From: Saccharothrix australiensis
Lineage (GTDB): Bacteria; Actinomycetota; Actinomycetes; Mycobacteriales; Pseudonocardiaceae
DNA length: 64,000 nucleotides
Direction: 5' to 3'
NCBI RefSeq assembly: GCF_003634935.1
Contig: NZ_RBXO01000001.1
Location: forward strand, 2,443,501 to 2,507,500
Positions within the stretch are counted from its first letter, which is position 1. Each line of letters opens with the position of its first letter. Positions 8,825-17,394 of the stretch are shown here, one piece after another. The notes under the pieces were generated by a model. It saw only the letters and a list, made by a program, of their open reading frames with translations, was not told the origin of the DNA and made no database searches. Both the position numbers and the translations under genes were made by a program.

Positions 8825-9000
8825 GGCGGTGAGACCTCGGATGTGGTGCGGGCAGCACGGTGCCCGATGGGAGAGGTGGACGACGAAGAGGGACCGCCAC
8901 GGCTGAGCCGGGGGCCGCCGACTCCGGGGATCACCCGGAGATGTCGTCTTCACCTGCCACGTCGAGTCTCCTCACGAACGGGTCTCCGGGGTTGAGGGTA
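8825..9000 (-). promoter_or_regulatory. Candidate attenuator leader of the ABC-F gene
   Basis: On the minus strand the leader holds three elements: A = CCCCGGAG (8991-8984), B = CTCCGGG (8940-8934) and C = CCCCGGAG (8929-8922). B can pair with either A or C, but not both. B overlaps the last three codons of a small reading frame. Closer to the ABC-F start, ACCTC (8878-8874) can pair with the GAGGT ribosome site near 8838, with a small GGGCA/TGCCC hairpin between. This is the architecture of antibiotic-responsive attenuation; the pairings are read from sequence, the regulatory role is inferred. Confidence 0.6.
8931..8960 (-). CDS. Nine-codon leader peptide upstream of ABC-F gene
   Basis: The frame GTG GCA GGT GAA GAC GAC followed by ATC TCC GGG and TGA encodes MAGEDDISG. 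A GAGGAG ribosome site (8973-8968) sits 7 bases upstream, an ideal spacing. The last codons and the stop lie inside hairpin element B, so a ribosome stalled here would hide B and change which hairpin forms. Too short for routine gene finding. Role inferred from position and from the known use of short leader peptides in front of erm and ABC-F genes. Confidence 0.5.
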   Translation of the reverse strand: MAGEDDISG

Positions 9001-9092
9001 CCAAAGGCGGTCACGAGTCGTCGGTGGACTCCGGCACCGAAGGCGGTGACAGGTGCGTGGGCGGTGCCCGGAGCGCGCCCCGCTCGGGACGG

Positions 9093-9136
9093 CCCGCCGG
9101 GCCCGCCGTCACCGGGACGACGGCGGGCCCGGCGGG
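9093..9136 (-). terminator. 18-bp perfect hairpin at the 3' end of the M50 gene
   Basis: Left arm 9093-9110 and right arm 9119-9136 are perfectly complementary, with an 8-base loop ACCGGGAC. The stem contains the stop codon of the M50-type gene, so it also encodes its last residues. No T tract; typical of GC-rich actinomycete terminators. Confidence 0.7.
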
Positions 9137-11487
9137 CTCTCGGACGGCGTGGCCGGCACCGTGGTCGTGCTCGGCGCGGGGCTGCCCGGAGAGGGGCCCG
9201 GAGAGGGGCTGCCCGGAGAGGGGCTGCCCGGTGTTGGGCTGTCGGGTGCGGTGCTGCTCGGCGGTGCCGAGGTCGTGCCCGTCGGGGACTCCGACGTGCG
9301 GCCGGGCGACGAGGTCGGCACCGGACCCGACGTCGTCGCCGGAGGTGTCGTCGCGGGAGGCGTCGTCGTACTGCCGCCGGGCAGCGGCACGCCCTCCTCC
9401 CGCAGGACGCCCAGGATCCGGGCCTTGGCGCCCTCCAGCGCCTGCTGGACCTGCTGGACCGTCATGCCGGGCACGTCCCGCGCCAGCCGCGCCAGCTCCG
9501 CCCACACCTCCTCCAACCGCGCCTTCGCCCGCGGGCTCAGGTCCTCGGGCAGGCTGACGACGAGCTGCGCGGCCAGCGCGTAGGTCACGCACCGCACGCA
9601 CGAGTGGTTGACGGCGACGGCGATGTTCTCCGGCACCACCACGTCCGCCTGCCCGACGACGAGCACCACCTGGAACGCCACCGCGACCGTCGTGCAGTCC
9701 CGGCACGACGCCAGCGCGTACGCCTCGTTCCGGTTGTCCACCACGCCGTCGGTCTCCCAGACGAGCGCGAAGGACACCTCGTAGCGCACCGACCCGTCGA
9801 CCGTGTTCACGGCCAGCGCCTGGTTGTCGCCCGGTCCGGGCGGCGCGGGCAGGTCGAGCGGGAACACCAGGGTCGGCTCGCCGGCCGCGCCGTCGGCGGG
9901 CGCGAGGACGAGGGCCAGCACCGGCTTCTCCCTGGTGGGCAGGGGAGTCCCGCTCGGCCACGCCGTCCGGGCGGCCCGCGCCTCGCCGGGAGCGGGCGTC
10001 GCCCGCCCGGAGCCCGCCGCCGCGCCCACCGCACCGGGCACGGCGTCGACCACCGTCCCGCGCTCGTCGGGTCGCACCGGCCGGTACCGGTCGGGCTGCG
10101 GCCACCACGCCCACAGCAGGCCCGCGAGCACGGCGAGCCCGCACACCACGACGAGCGCGCGGCGTCCGGGCCTGCCGCCGGTGGACCGCCAGACCCGCGC
10201 GCAGACCCGCCGCGCCAGCCGGACCAGCAGCAGGCCGACGCCCAGCACGGGCAGCGCGATCGCCGCGACGGAGAGCACCCGCACCAGCACGAGCGCCAGG
10301 TCGCCGTCGCCCAGGGCCGCGCCCGCGGACCGCCACTGCTCGCCGACGCCCTGCCACGCCGTCGCCACGACGCGGGGCAGCGCCAGCACCAGCAGCGCCG
10401 TCCCGGCCAGCAGCAGCGGCACGACGAGGAGGACCCAGGCCGTCACCACGGCCCGCGCCCACGGCTTGAGCACCTTCGACTCCGGCCTGCCCCAGCGGTG
10501 CGGCAGCAGGCCCAGCAGCGTCGGCTTGATGTGCCGGAACAGGTCGGGCACGCCCGTCAGGTCGGCGAGCACGTGGTAGCCGTCGTACCGGACCACCGGC
10601 GCGAGCTGGCGCAGCATCTGCGCGATCTGCGTCGCCACCACCAGCAGCAGCGCGTCCCACCCGGACACCCACCAGGCGACGTGCACCGCGACCGCCACCA
10701 GCGCGTTGAAGTACAGACCGCCCAGGTCGGTGCGCAGCCGGCCGGCCCGCCCGAGCCGGTAGCTGTCGGTGACGTCGGTGTAGAAGGCGGGCCACAGCAG
10801 GTACAGGCCGAACCCCATCGCGCCGGGTGTCGCGCCGCCGTAACGGGCCGCCGCGGCGTGCCCGAACTCGTGGCAGCCCGCCGACACCACCGTCACCGCG
10901 AACACCAGCAGCAGCAGGGCCGGCTGGTGGAACGCCTGGTGGGTGGCGCCCGCGAGCCCTTCGTGGAACAGCACCCAGGTCGCCACCGCGGCGAACGCCA
11001 CCAGCGCCGCGACCACCACCGCGGGGTGGAACAGCCGGGCGAACGGCGCGGTGATCCGCCTGGTCACCGCGGGGTCCGCCACGACGTGGCGCAGGCGCAG
11101 CCCGAGCAGCGGCTCCGCCTTGCGGTGCTCGGGCTCGGTCCCGTCGGGCAGCCGGAGCACGCCCAGTGGCGCGAGCTTGGTCGCCAGCAGCACCCGCACG
11201 TCGTCGGCGGTCACCCGGCGGCCGACGGCCCGGCCCACCGCCGCGGCGATCCCGGCGTGGTCGGCGCGCCCGTCGACGGCCGCCAGCACCCGGTACAGCA
11301 GCGGCGTCAGCTGGAGCACCTGGCCGTCGGCGCGGCGGACCAGCGCGGGCGGGCGGCGGTAGCCGGAGTCGCGCAGCTCGCCGATCAGCTCGACGCCCCG
11401 CGCCCGGTGCGGCACGTCCGACGCCGGGGCGGTGGTCGCGCCACGCCCGGCGGTGCCCTCGCCCGAGGCGTTCACCGGACCGCTCAC
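9109..11487 (-). CDS. Membrane M50-type zinc metalloprotease with PqqD-like N-terminus
   Basis: 792 residues. Residues about 30-125 resemble a PqqD/winged-helix peptide-recognition domain (VELIGELRDSGYRRPPAL, LTPLLYRVLAAVDG). Then come several membrane helices, the zinc motif HEFGH (206-210) in a helix, and the second M50 element VVRYDGYHVLADL. A further set of helices runs to about 470. The C-terminal part is outside the core, has two CxxC pairs (CRDC and CVRC) and ends in a long Pro/Ser/Thr-rich tail. The GTG start overlaps the TGA of the upstream repeat protein by 4 bases (GTGA), so the two are made together. Family members are annotated as putative peptide zinc metalloproteases; the substrate is probably the coupled protein (inference). 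Confidence 0.85.
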   Translation of the reverse strand: MSGPVNASGEGTAGRGATTAPASDVPHRARGVELIGELRDSGYRRPPALVRRADGQVLQLTPLLYRVLAAVDGRADHAGIAAAVGRAVGRRVTADDVRVLLATKLAPLGVLRLPDGTEPEHRKAEPLLGLRLRHVVADPAVTRRITAPFARLFHPAVVVAALVAFAAVATWVLFHEGLAGATHQAFHQPALLLLVFAVTVVSAGCHEFGHAAAARYGGATPGAMGFGLYLLWPAFYTDVTDSYRLGRAGRLRTDLGGLYFNALVAVAVHVAWWVSGWDALLLVVATQIAQMLRQLAPVVRYDGYHVLADLTGVPDLFRHIKPTLLGLLPHRWGRPESKVLKPWARAVVTAWVLLVVPLLLAGTALLVLALPRVVATAWQGVGEQWRSAGAALGDGDLALVLVRVLSVAAIALPVLGVGLLLVRLARRVCARVWRSTGGRPGRRALVVVCGLAVLAGLLWAWWPQPDRYRPVRPDERGTVVDAVPGAVGAAAGSGRATPAPGEARAARTAWPSGTPLPTREKPVLALVLAPADGAAGEPTLVFPLDLPAPPGPGDNQALAVNTVDGSVRYEVSFALVWETDGVVDNRNEAYALASCRDCTTVAVAFQVVLVVGQADVVVPENIAVAVNHSCVRCVTYALAAQLVVSLPEDLSPRAKARLEEVWAELARLARDVPGMTVQQVQQALEGAKARILGVLREEGVPLPGGSTTTPPATTPPATTSGPVPTSSPGRTSESPTGTTSAPPSSTAPDSPTPGSPSPGSPSPGPSPGSPAPSTTTVPATPSESPPGPPSSR

Positions 11488-12134
11488 TGGTCGATGCCCG
11501 ACCTCTGCTCGGCGTTCGCCTCGGCGGTGCCGTCGATGGTCTGCTGGATGATGGCGTCCTGCTGCGCGACCGCCGTCGCGGCCGAGCCGTCCGAGCCGAT
11601 GTTCGCGGCCACGGCGGCGTCGATCGGCGCGGCGACGTTGGCGTTGGCGGCCACCGCCCCGTTGATCGGCGCGGCGAGGTCGAGGTCGGCGGCGAGGTCC
11701 ACGTCGACGTTGAGCAGGCCGCCCTCCAGCGCGGCGGCGGGGTCGGTGGGGTCGACGGGCGCCGACCGCACGGCGTCGGCCTGACCGCCGGCGGGCGGCG
11801 TCGCCGGCCGCTCGCCCTGGTCGATGGCGCTGTCCTGGCTGGAGTTGGCGACGGCCTCGCCGGTGATGCCCTGCTGGATCGCGGCGCCCTGGTCCGCCAG
11901 GGCCTGGGCGGTGGACCCGTCGGACAGCACGTTCGCGCCGACGGCGGCGTCGATCGGGGCCGCGACGTTGGCGTTGGCGGCCACCGCGAGGTCGATCGGC
12001 GCGGCGAGGTCGAGGCCGAGGTCCAGGTCGACGTTCAGGTCGAGCAGCGAGTACACCTCCTTGTCCGGCAGCGCCGTTCCGCCCTCGGCGGCCAGGTCGT
12101 CGGCGGACAGCGGTGGCAGGTTCGCGTCGCTCAT
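11484..12134 (-). CDS. Two-repeat Ala/Asp-rich protein coupled to M50 protease
   Basis: 216 residues, no Cys, no classical signal peptide. It has a short leader-like N-terminus (MSDANLPPLSADDLAAEGG) and two long direct repeats, about residues 31-106 and 140-216. Each repeat runs through LNVDLDL-like, AVAANANVAAPIDAAV and a Q/D-rich end finishing in IDQ, separated by a Pro/Gly linker. The internal GG at 18-19 is reminiscent of a leader cleavage site. Its stop overlaps the start of the M50 gene. Related proteins are sometimes labelled peptidoglycan-binding, but I see no such domain. Best reading: substrate or partner of the M50 protease. Confidence 0.8.
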   Translation of the reverse strand: MSDANLPPLSADDLAAEGGTALPDKEVYSLLDLNVDLDLGLDLAAPIDLAVAANANVAAPIDAAVGANVLSDGSTAQALADQGAAIQQGITGEAVANSSQDSAIDQGERPATPPAGGQADAVRSAPVDPTDPAAALEGGLLNVDVDLAADLDLAAPINGAVAANANVAAPIDAAVAANIGSDGSAATAVAQQDAIIQQTIDGTAEANAEQRSGIDQ

Positions 12135-12291
12135 CGGTCGCTCCCGTTCGTCTGGTCGGCCGGCCGGTCGCATGGCCGGTGGTGGTCCAGACCACTACCC
12201 GCATCGGCAGCGGTGAAACGGGTCGGGCGGCCCGGTCGCGGTATCGGGCCGGGAAAACCCTCCGGGCGGTGTTCCGTCGCTGGTCCGGATG

Positions 12292-12330
12292 CCGTAGCGG
12301 GAGGTGAAACTTCTTCACCTCCCGCTACGG
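12292..12330. terminator. 17-bp perfect hairpin
   Basis: Arms 12292-12308 and 12314-12330 pair perfectly around the loop ACTTC. It lies after the hydrolase gene and its first terminator, reading on the minus strand. Confidence 0.65.
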
Positions 12331-12358
12331 CGGCGTTGCCCGCCGGCCTCTCGACCGA

Positions 12359-12411
12359 CCACCGGTCGGGGTGACGGGCGGTGGCGGACCGCCCGTCACC
12401 CCGACCGGTGG
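12359..12411 (-). terminator. 24-bp perfect hairpin after the hydrolase gene
   Basis: Arms 12359-12382 and 12388-12411 pair over 24 bp with loop GGCGG, beginning 3 bases after the hydrolase stop codon. Tandem with the 17-bp hairpin that follows. Confidence 0.75.
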
Positions 12412-12414
12412 CGG

Positions 12415-13308
<894 letters not shown>

Positions 13309-13311
13309 CTA

Positions 13312-13396
13312 TTACCGAACGATCGGTAAAGCAACGTGGGCGGCGAGACACGTGATCCTCGTCGTAACCCTTGCGGGTGGACCGTTCGTTCGGTAA
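13312..13396. promoter_or_regulatory. Two TetR operator copies
   Basis: TTACCGAACGATCGGTAA at 13312-13329 is a near-perfect palindrome (arms TTACCGA/TCGGTAA). A second, half-matching copy ACCGTTCGTTCGGTAA is at 13381-13396. They flank the divergent promoters of the hydrolase and TetR genes. Confidence 0.65.
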
Positions 13397-13406
13397 TCGT
13401 GGACGA

Positions 13407-13964
13407 ATGGCCCGGCCACCGTCCGTCCACGACGACGAGCTGTACGACCGCCTGGCGGAGGTGTTCCGCACCGCCGGGTACGAAGGCGCGTCGCTGGGCG
13501 CGCTGGCCGAGTCCACGGGGCTGAAGCGGGCGAGCCTGTACCACCGCTTCCCGGACGGCAAGGCGCAGATGGCCGAGGCGGTCCTGGGCCGGGTCGAGCG
13601 GCTGTTCGACGGGCTGCTGGAGCCGATGCGCACGGACCCGGACGTGCGGGCGGGCATCGCGCGGTCGGCGGCGCGGATCGCCGAGTTCTACGGCGGCGGG
13701 CTGCTGTCGTGCGTGCTGGACACCCTGCCGCTGAGCGGCGCGCCGGACCGGGTGCGGCTGCGGGCGGCGGCGGTGGCCGACGGGTGGATCTCCGCGATGG
13801 CCGACGCCGCGCGGCGCGGCGGCCGGGCCGAGGACGACGCCAGGTCCGCGGCCGAGGACGCGTTCGCCCAGGTCGAGGGCGGCCTGGTGTACGGCCGGCT
13901 GTTCGGCGACGGCACGCCGTTCCGGCGGGCGCTCGCCCGGCTGCCCGACCTGCTGCTCGGCTGA
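13407..13964 (+). CDS. TetR/AcrR regulator (LmrA/YxaF-like)
   Basis: 185 residues. The N-terminal helix-turn-helix covers about residues 8-55 (LYDRLAEVFRTAGYEGASLGALA, then STGLKRASLYHRFPDGKA). The C-terminal ligand domain, with GGGLLSCVLDTLPLSG and a helical end, resembles the LmrA/YxaF group. The ATG at 13407 follows the second operator copy closely, consistent with autoregulation. Probable target: the divergent hydrolase. Confidence 0.88.
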   Translation: MARPPSVHDDELYDRLAEVFRTAGYEGASLGALAESTGLKRASLYHRFPDGKAQMAEAVLGRVERLFDGLLEPMRTDPDVRAGIARSAARIAEFYGGGLLSCVLDTLPLSGAPDRVRLRAAAVADGWISAMADAARRGGRAEDDARSAAEDAFAQVEGGLVYGRLFGDGTPFRRALARLPDLLLG

Positions 13965-13996
13965 TGCCGCCCGGCCTGCTGCCCGCCGCACGACGG

Positions 13997-14032
13997 CGCG
14001 GGCCGCACCACCCGGTCGTAGTGCGGCCCGCG
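13997..14032. terminator. Bidirectional 12-bp hairpin
   Basis: Arms CGCGGGCCGCAC (13997-14008) and GTGCGGCCCGCG (14021-14032) pair perfectly. It lies between two convergent genes and can serve both. Confidence 0.55.
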
Positions 14033-14084
14033 GTCGACGGAGGGGCGAGGGCGCGGCGCCGGCACGGCACCGCGCCCCCGACGG

Positions 14085-16091
14085 TCATGGCCTGGCGTGC
14101 ACCCTCTTCTCCTCGTAGAAGAACTCCCTCAGCAGGTTGTTCCGGATGGCGGGACCCTGCGCCTCGTACGGACCACCGGGACCGGTGAGCTGGTCGATCT
14201 GCTGGAGGACCGCCTGGCTCTGCTGCCTCAGCTCCGGTGGCAGCTGCACGACCGCGCTCCTCGGGTCGTTCGGGTCGATCCGGGTTTCGTTGCCCTGTAG
14301 GTAGTTCTGGAACTGGTCCCAGCTGATCGGCGGGGCAACGCCCTGGTCCGGCATGTAGTCCAGGCGCGTGGGGTTCTGGTTGAGCTGGTTGTGCGCGTTC
14401 TCGTTGAGCAGCACGTTGTGGTACTCGACCAGGAGGCGCTGGGTGTTCTGGTTGTTGATGTCGTGCTCGTTCTGCCGGGCGTGCCCGAGCTCGTGGAACA
14501 GCGTCTTGTTGTCGGCGTGGTTGCTGTCCGCGATGAGCAGGTTGTCGGGAGCGCTGTACGCCGCGCCGCCCTGCTGCTCCGCTTCCCAGTACGCCGGGCT
14601 GTTCGCGAAGTCCGGGTCCGCCATGAGCTCGGGATCGACGCCCATGAGCTGACCCAGCGTCATGTTCTGCTGCTCGGGCGTCAGCCCGACGGTGCTGCCC
14701 TCCGGCAGGGCCGAGACCGGCGAGTTGTACTTGATGCTCGGGTCGGCGGGGATGACGACGACCGCCGGGTTGCTCTGGAGCCCGAGCTGGTTGGCGATGT
14801 CGTTGATCCGCTCGTTGACCGGCCGGCTGTCGTTCTGCGGCATCGGCGTCGCGCCCGGCGGCGGCATGTCGGTCGGCTCGGGGGCGTTCTGGTTGTTGTC
14901 CCCGTTGTTGTTGCCGCCGTCGTTGTTCCCGCCGTCGTTGTTGCCGCCGTTGCCGTCCTGGTTGTCGTTGCCCTGGTTGTTCCCGCCCTGGTTGTTGTTG
15001 TCGGGGCCGTTGTTGCCGCCCTGGTCGTTGCCGGTGTTTCCGGTGTTGCCGGTACCGCCGGTGTTGCCGGGGAGCGGCGGTGGCGGTGGCGGCGGTGCGC
15101 CGTTGTTGCCGGTGTTCCCGGTGAACGGCGGCGGCACCGGTGGCGGTGCCCCGGTGTTGCCCGTGTTGCCGGTGAAGGGCGGTGGCGGTGGCGGCGGTGC
15201 GCCGTTGTTGCCCGTGTTGCCGGTGAACGGCGGCGGCACGGGCGGCGGTGCGCCGGTGTTGCCGCCGGGACGCCGCGGTGGCGGAGGCGGCGGTGCGCCG
15301 TTGTTGCCACCCGTGGGACGCGGTGGCGGTGGCGGCGGTGCGCCGGTGTTGCCGCCGGACGGCCTCGGCGGAGGCGGCGGGGGCGCGCCGGTGTTGCCGG
15401 TGTTGTTGCCGCCACCCGAGGTGTGGGTGTCGCCGCCGGGGCCGCTGCCCGGAGGCGGCGGGGGCGGGCCGCCGGCGTTGCCCGACGGCGGGGGCTGGTT
15501 GCCGCCGCTGGACGTGTTCGTGTTGCCGCCCTGGGACCCGCTCGGGCCGACGTCCGGCTGATCGGTCTTGATGTTGTTGAGCTTGTCGGTGACGTCGCTG
15601 TCGACGTCGAGCAGCTCTTGCAGCGACTGGCGGACCTTCCGCGCCGCGCCGGCCGCGCCCTGCGCGCCCGCCTGCACCGCTTCGGCGCTCTGGGTGATGT
15701 TGCTGTTCAACGGCGGCGTGATCATGCTGCCGAAGGTGCCGTAGGCGTCCGCGGTCGCCTGGTGCGACGCGAGGTTGGTGCCCGCCGTGGTCAAGCCCTG
15801 CTCCAGGCTGTCCAGCTGCTGCGCGGCCCAGGTCAGGCTCTGGGGGTTGACCGTCACGCCGTTGTCGCTGCCGCTGTCGCTGGCGGCGTAGCCGTCGTCG
15901 AACGGGTTCGCCGGGTCGGCGAACGGGTCCGAGACCTGCGAGTTCGTGCTGTCGGTCGGGCTGGGCGGCGGGCTGTCGAACGGGTTCGAGCCGTCGCCAC
16001 CGGTCTGGTCCGGCGGCGGTGGCGGCGGCGGGCTCTGGACCGGGGGCGGTGGCGGAGTGGCGGAGGACCCGCCTCCGAAGCGCGCCATCAC
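14085..16091 (-). CDS. Type VII-associated proline-rich protein with HELGH metalloprotease-like C-terminus
   Basis: 668 residues. Residues about 1-75 are Pro/Asp/Ser-rich; about 78-190 form a helical WXG100/LXG-like module (SLTWAAQQLDSLEQGLTTAG). The middle (about 200-400) is a low-complexity linker of PPPPPP and GGNTGAPPP units followed by Asn/Gly/Asp-rich repeats. The C-terminal 240 residues form a globular domain with the zinc-protease motif HELGH near residue 533 (FHELGHARQNEHD). It starts with GTG ATG at the stop of the WXG100-like gene (GTGA or TGATG overlap), so the two are coupled. This plan fits a secreted type VII effector or toxin; target unknown. No immunity gene is evident next to it. 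Confidence 0.82.
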   Translation of the reverse strand: MMARFGGGSSATPPPPPVQSPPPPPPPDQTGGDGSNPFDSPPPSPTDSTNSQVSDPFADPANPFDDGYAASDSGSDNGVTVNPQSLTWAAQQLDSLEQGLTTAGTNLASHQATADAYGTFGSMITPPLNSNITQSAEAVQAGAQGAAGAARKVRQSLQELLDVDSDVTDKLNNIKTDQPDVGPSGSQGGNTNTSSGGNQPPPSGNAGGPPPPPPGSGPGGDTHTSGGGNNTGNTGAPPPPPPRPSGGNTGAPPPPPPRPTGGNNGAPPPPPPRRPGGNTGAPPPVPPPFTGNTGNNGAPPPPPPPFTGNTGNTGAPPPVPPPFTGNTGNNGAPPPPPPPLPGNTGGTGNTGNTGNDQGGNNGPDNNNQGGNNQGNDNQDGNGGNNDGGNNDGGNNNGDNNQNAPEPTDMPPPGATPMPQNDSRPVNERINDIANQLGLQSNPAVVVIPADPSIKYNSPVSALPEGSTVGLTPEQQNMTLGQLMGVDPELMADPDFANSPAYWEAEQQGGAAYSAPDNLLIADSNHADNKTLFHELGHARQNEHDINNQNTQRLLVEYHNVLLNENAHNQLNQNPTRLDYMPDQGVAPPISWDQFQNYLQGNETRIDPNDPRSAVVQLPPELRQQSQAVLQQIDQLTGPGGPYEAQGPAIRNNLLREFFYEEKRVHARP

Positions 16092-16957
16092 GCCACCTGC
16101 GGCTGGGTCGACGGCGGCGGGGTGCCCTGCTTGCCCTGGTTCTTCTCGTCGCCGTAGAAGTTGCCGTACGCGCCGCCCGCCTTCGCGCCCTCGTGCACGA
16201 TCTCGGCGCCGTCGGCGAACCGCTCGAAGTTCTTCGAGACGGTCTTGGCCGCGGTGCCGAGCTTGCCCAGCCGCGCGGCCTGCCTGCCCAGCGCGGCGAT
16301 CAGCTTGGCGATCCGCGCGCCGATCCGCACGGCCAGCGCGGTGGCGGAGGCGACGGCGTAGCCGATGAAGCCGGCGATGGACGCGCCGAAGGTGACGATC
16401 GCCATCGCGGCCGCGATCAGCGCGCCCTTGACGAGCTGCGCGAGCAGGCCGGCGATCAGGTCGCGCACGATGTCGCGCAGGATGATGATCAGGGTGCCGG
16501 TGACGGCGGTGACGCGGGCCATGCCGTCCACGACCTCGGCCAGCGAGTCCAGCTCGCCGCCGAGCCGGTCCATGCTCGCCCGGAACGCGTCACCCGACTT
16601 GCCCTGCCAGCCGGTGAGCTTGCCCATCGCGTCCTTGTGCTGGGCGGCCTGGTCCCGGATCTGCTTGGCTTCGCCCTTGACGGCGTTGACGTGCGCCTGG
16701 ATCGCGTCCTTGTCGCCCATCAGGGCGTCCAGCGGCTCGCGCAGGAAGCTGACGTGCTCGATCAGCCACCCGATGCCGGCGGCCAGCAGCGTGCCGATGG
16801 GGTCGACCACGAGGGCGGCCGTGGACGCGACGACGTCGACCACGCTGAACGTCATGTCCAGGACGTGCGCGGTCTCGCTCTCGGACTCCTGCCCGATCGT
16901 CTCGACGAGCCCGGCGTAGCTCTCGAAGATGCCCGCGCCGGCGAACTGGTCGGACAT
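16088..16957 (-). CDS. WXG100-family type VII secretion protein with membrane segment
   Basis: 289 residues. Residues about 85-165 carry a WXG100-like helical hairpin with the turn motif LTGWQGKSGDAFRASMDRL. Residues about 165-240 are strongly hydrophobic (TLIIILRDIVRDLIAGLLAQ, then AIVTFGASIAGFIGYAVASA), suggesting membrane insertion or a pore-like part. The C-terminus is Lys/Gly-rich. It is the first gene of a two-gene unit and probably the secretion partner or chaperone of the proline-rich metalloprotease-like protein. No ESX core genes (EccC, EccD) are in the window, so export would rely on a system elsewhere. Confidence 0.85.
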   Translation of the reverse strand: MSDQFAGAGIFESYAGLVETIGQESESETAHVLDMTFSVVDVVASTAALVVDPIGTLLAAGIGWLIEHVSFLREPLDALMGDKDAIQAHVNAVKGEAKQIRDQAAQHKDAMGKLTGWQGKSGDAFRASMDRLGGELDSLAEVVDGMARVTAVTGTLIIILRDIVRDLIAGLLAQLVKGALIAAAMAIVTFGASIAGFIGYAVASATALAVRIGARIAKLIAALGRQAARLGKLGTAAKTVSKNFERFADGAEIVHEGAKAGGAYGNFYGDEKNQGKQGTPPPSTQPQVA

Positions 16958-17394
16958 GGATCAGCCCACCTCTCCCGGCTCGGTGGTGGACAAGTGGCGC
17001 ACAACTGCCTCCCTCGGATCGGACTCCTGCACGTCGGAGTGAACTGCGCACGGCCAACGTCCGACCAACGCGCAACCAACGATCACTCGCCGGGTGAACC
17101 TTCGGCCGGCGCGGCGACCGGGAAACCCCCTGGTCAACCGGGCTCGCGCGGTGTGGGACGCGTGTCGCGGGCCGCGCGGTGCGGCTCGGGCGGGTGTGGT
17201 GCCGCGCGTCGGGCGGGTCGTGCGGCGCGGTGCCGGCCCGGTGCCGGCCCGGTGGGGCGGTCGCCGGACGGGTTCCCGTTCGGGCAGGGTTGTTGCCCCG
17301 CCGCCCCACTCCCGCGCGCCGGCTCGTCCTGGTCGCCCCGGGGTTGGGGTTCAGTCGGGGTGGCTCGGTGCCCGTCGGCGGAAGGACCAGGTCG
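16958..17394. other. Divergent intergenic region
   Basis: 437 bases between the WXG100-like gene and the DUF4157 gene. It should hold both promoters. I see GC-rich imperfect repeats around 17130-17270 (GCCGGCCCGGT units) but no convincing gene, operator or RNA. Confidence 0.5.

Noticed and set aside
8825-8953. ABC-F protein starting at the GTG at 8953
   Set aside because: The added 43 residues do not belong to the ABC-F fold, and the ATG at 8824 has its own ribosome site; the stretch fits better as a regulatory leader.
14391-16157. 588-codon plus-strand frame opposite the proline-rich protein gene
   Set aside because: Its Val/Ala/Arg repeats are the complement of the Pro/Asn repeats; the minus strand has the WXG-like and HELGH motifs and the coupled start.
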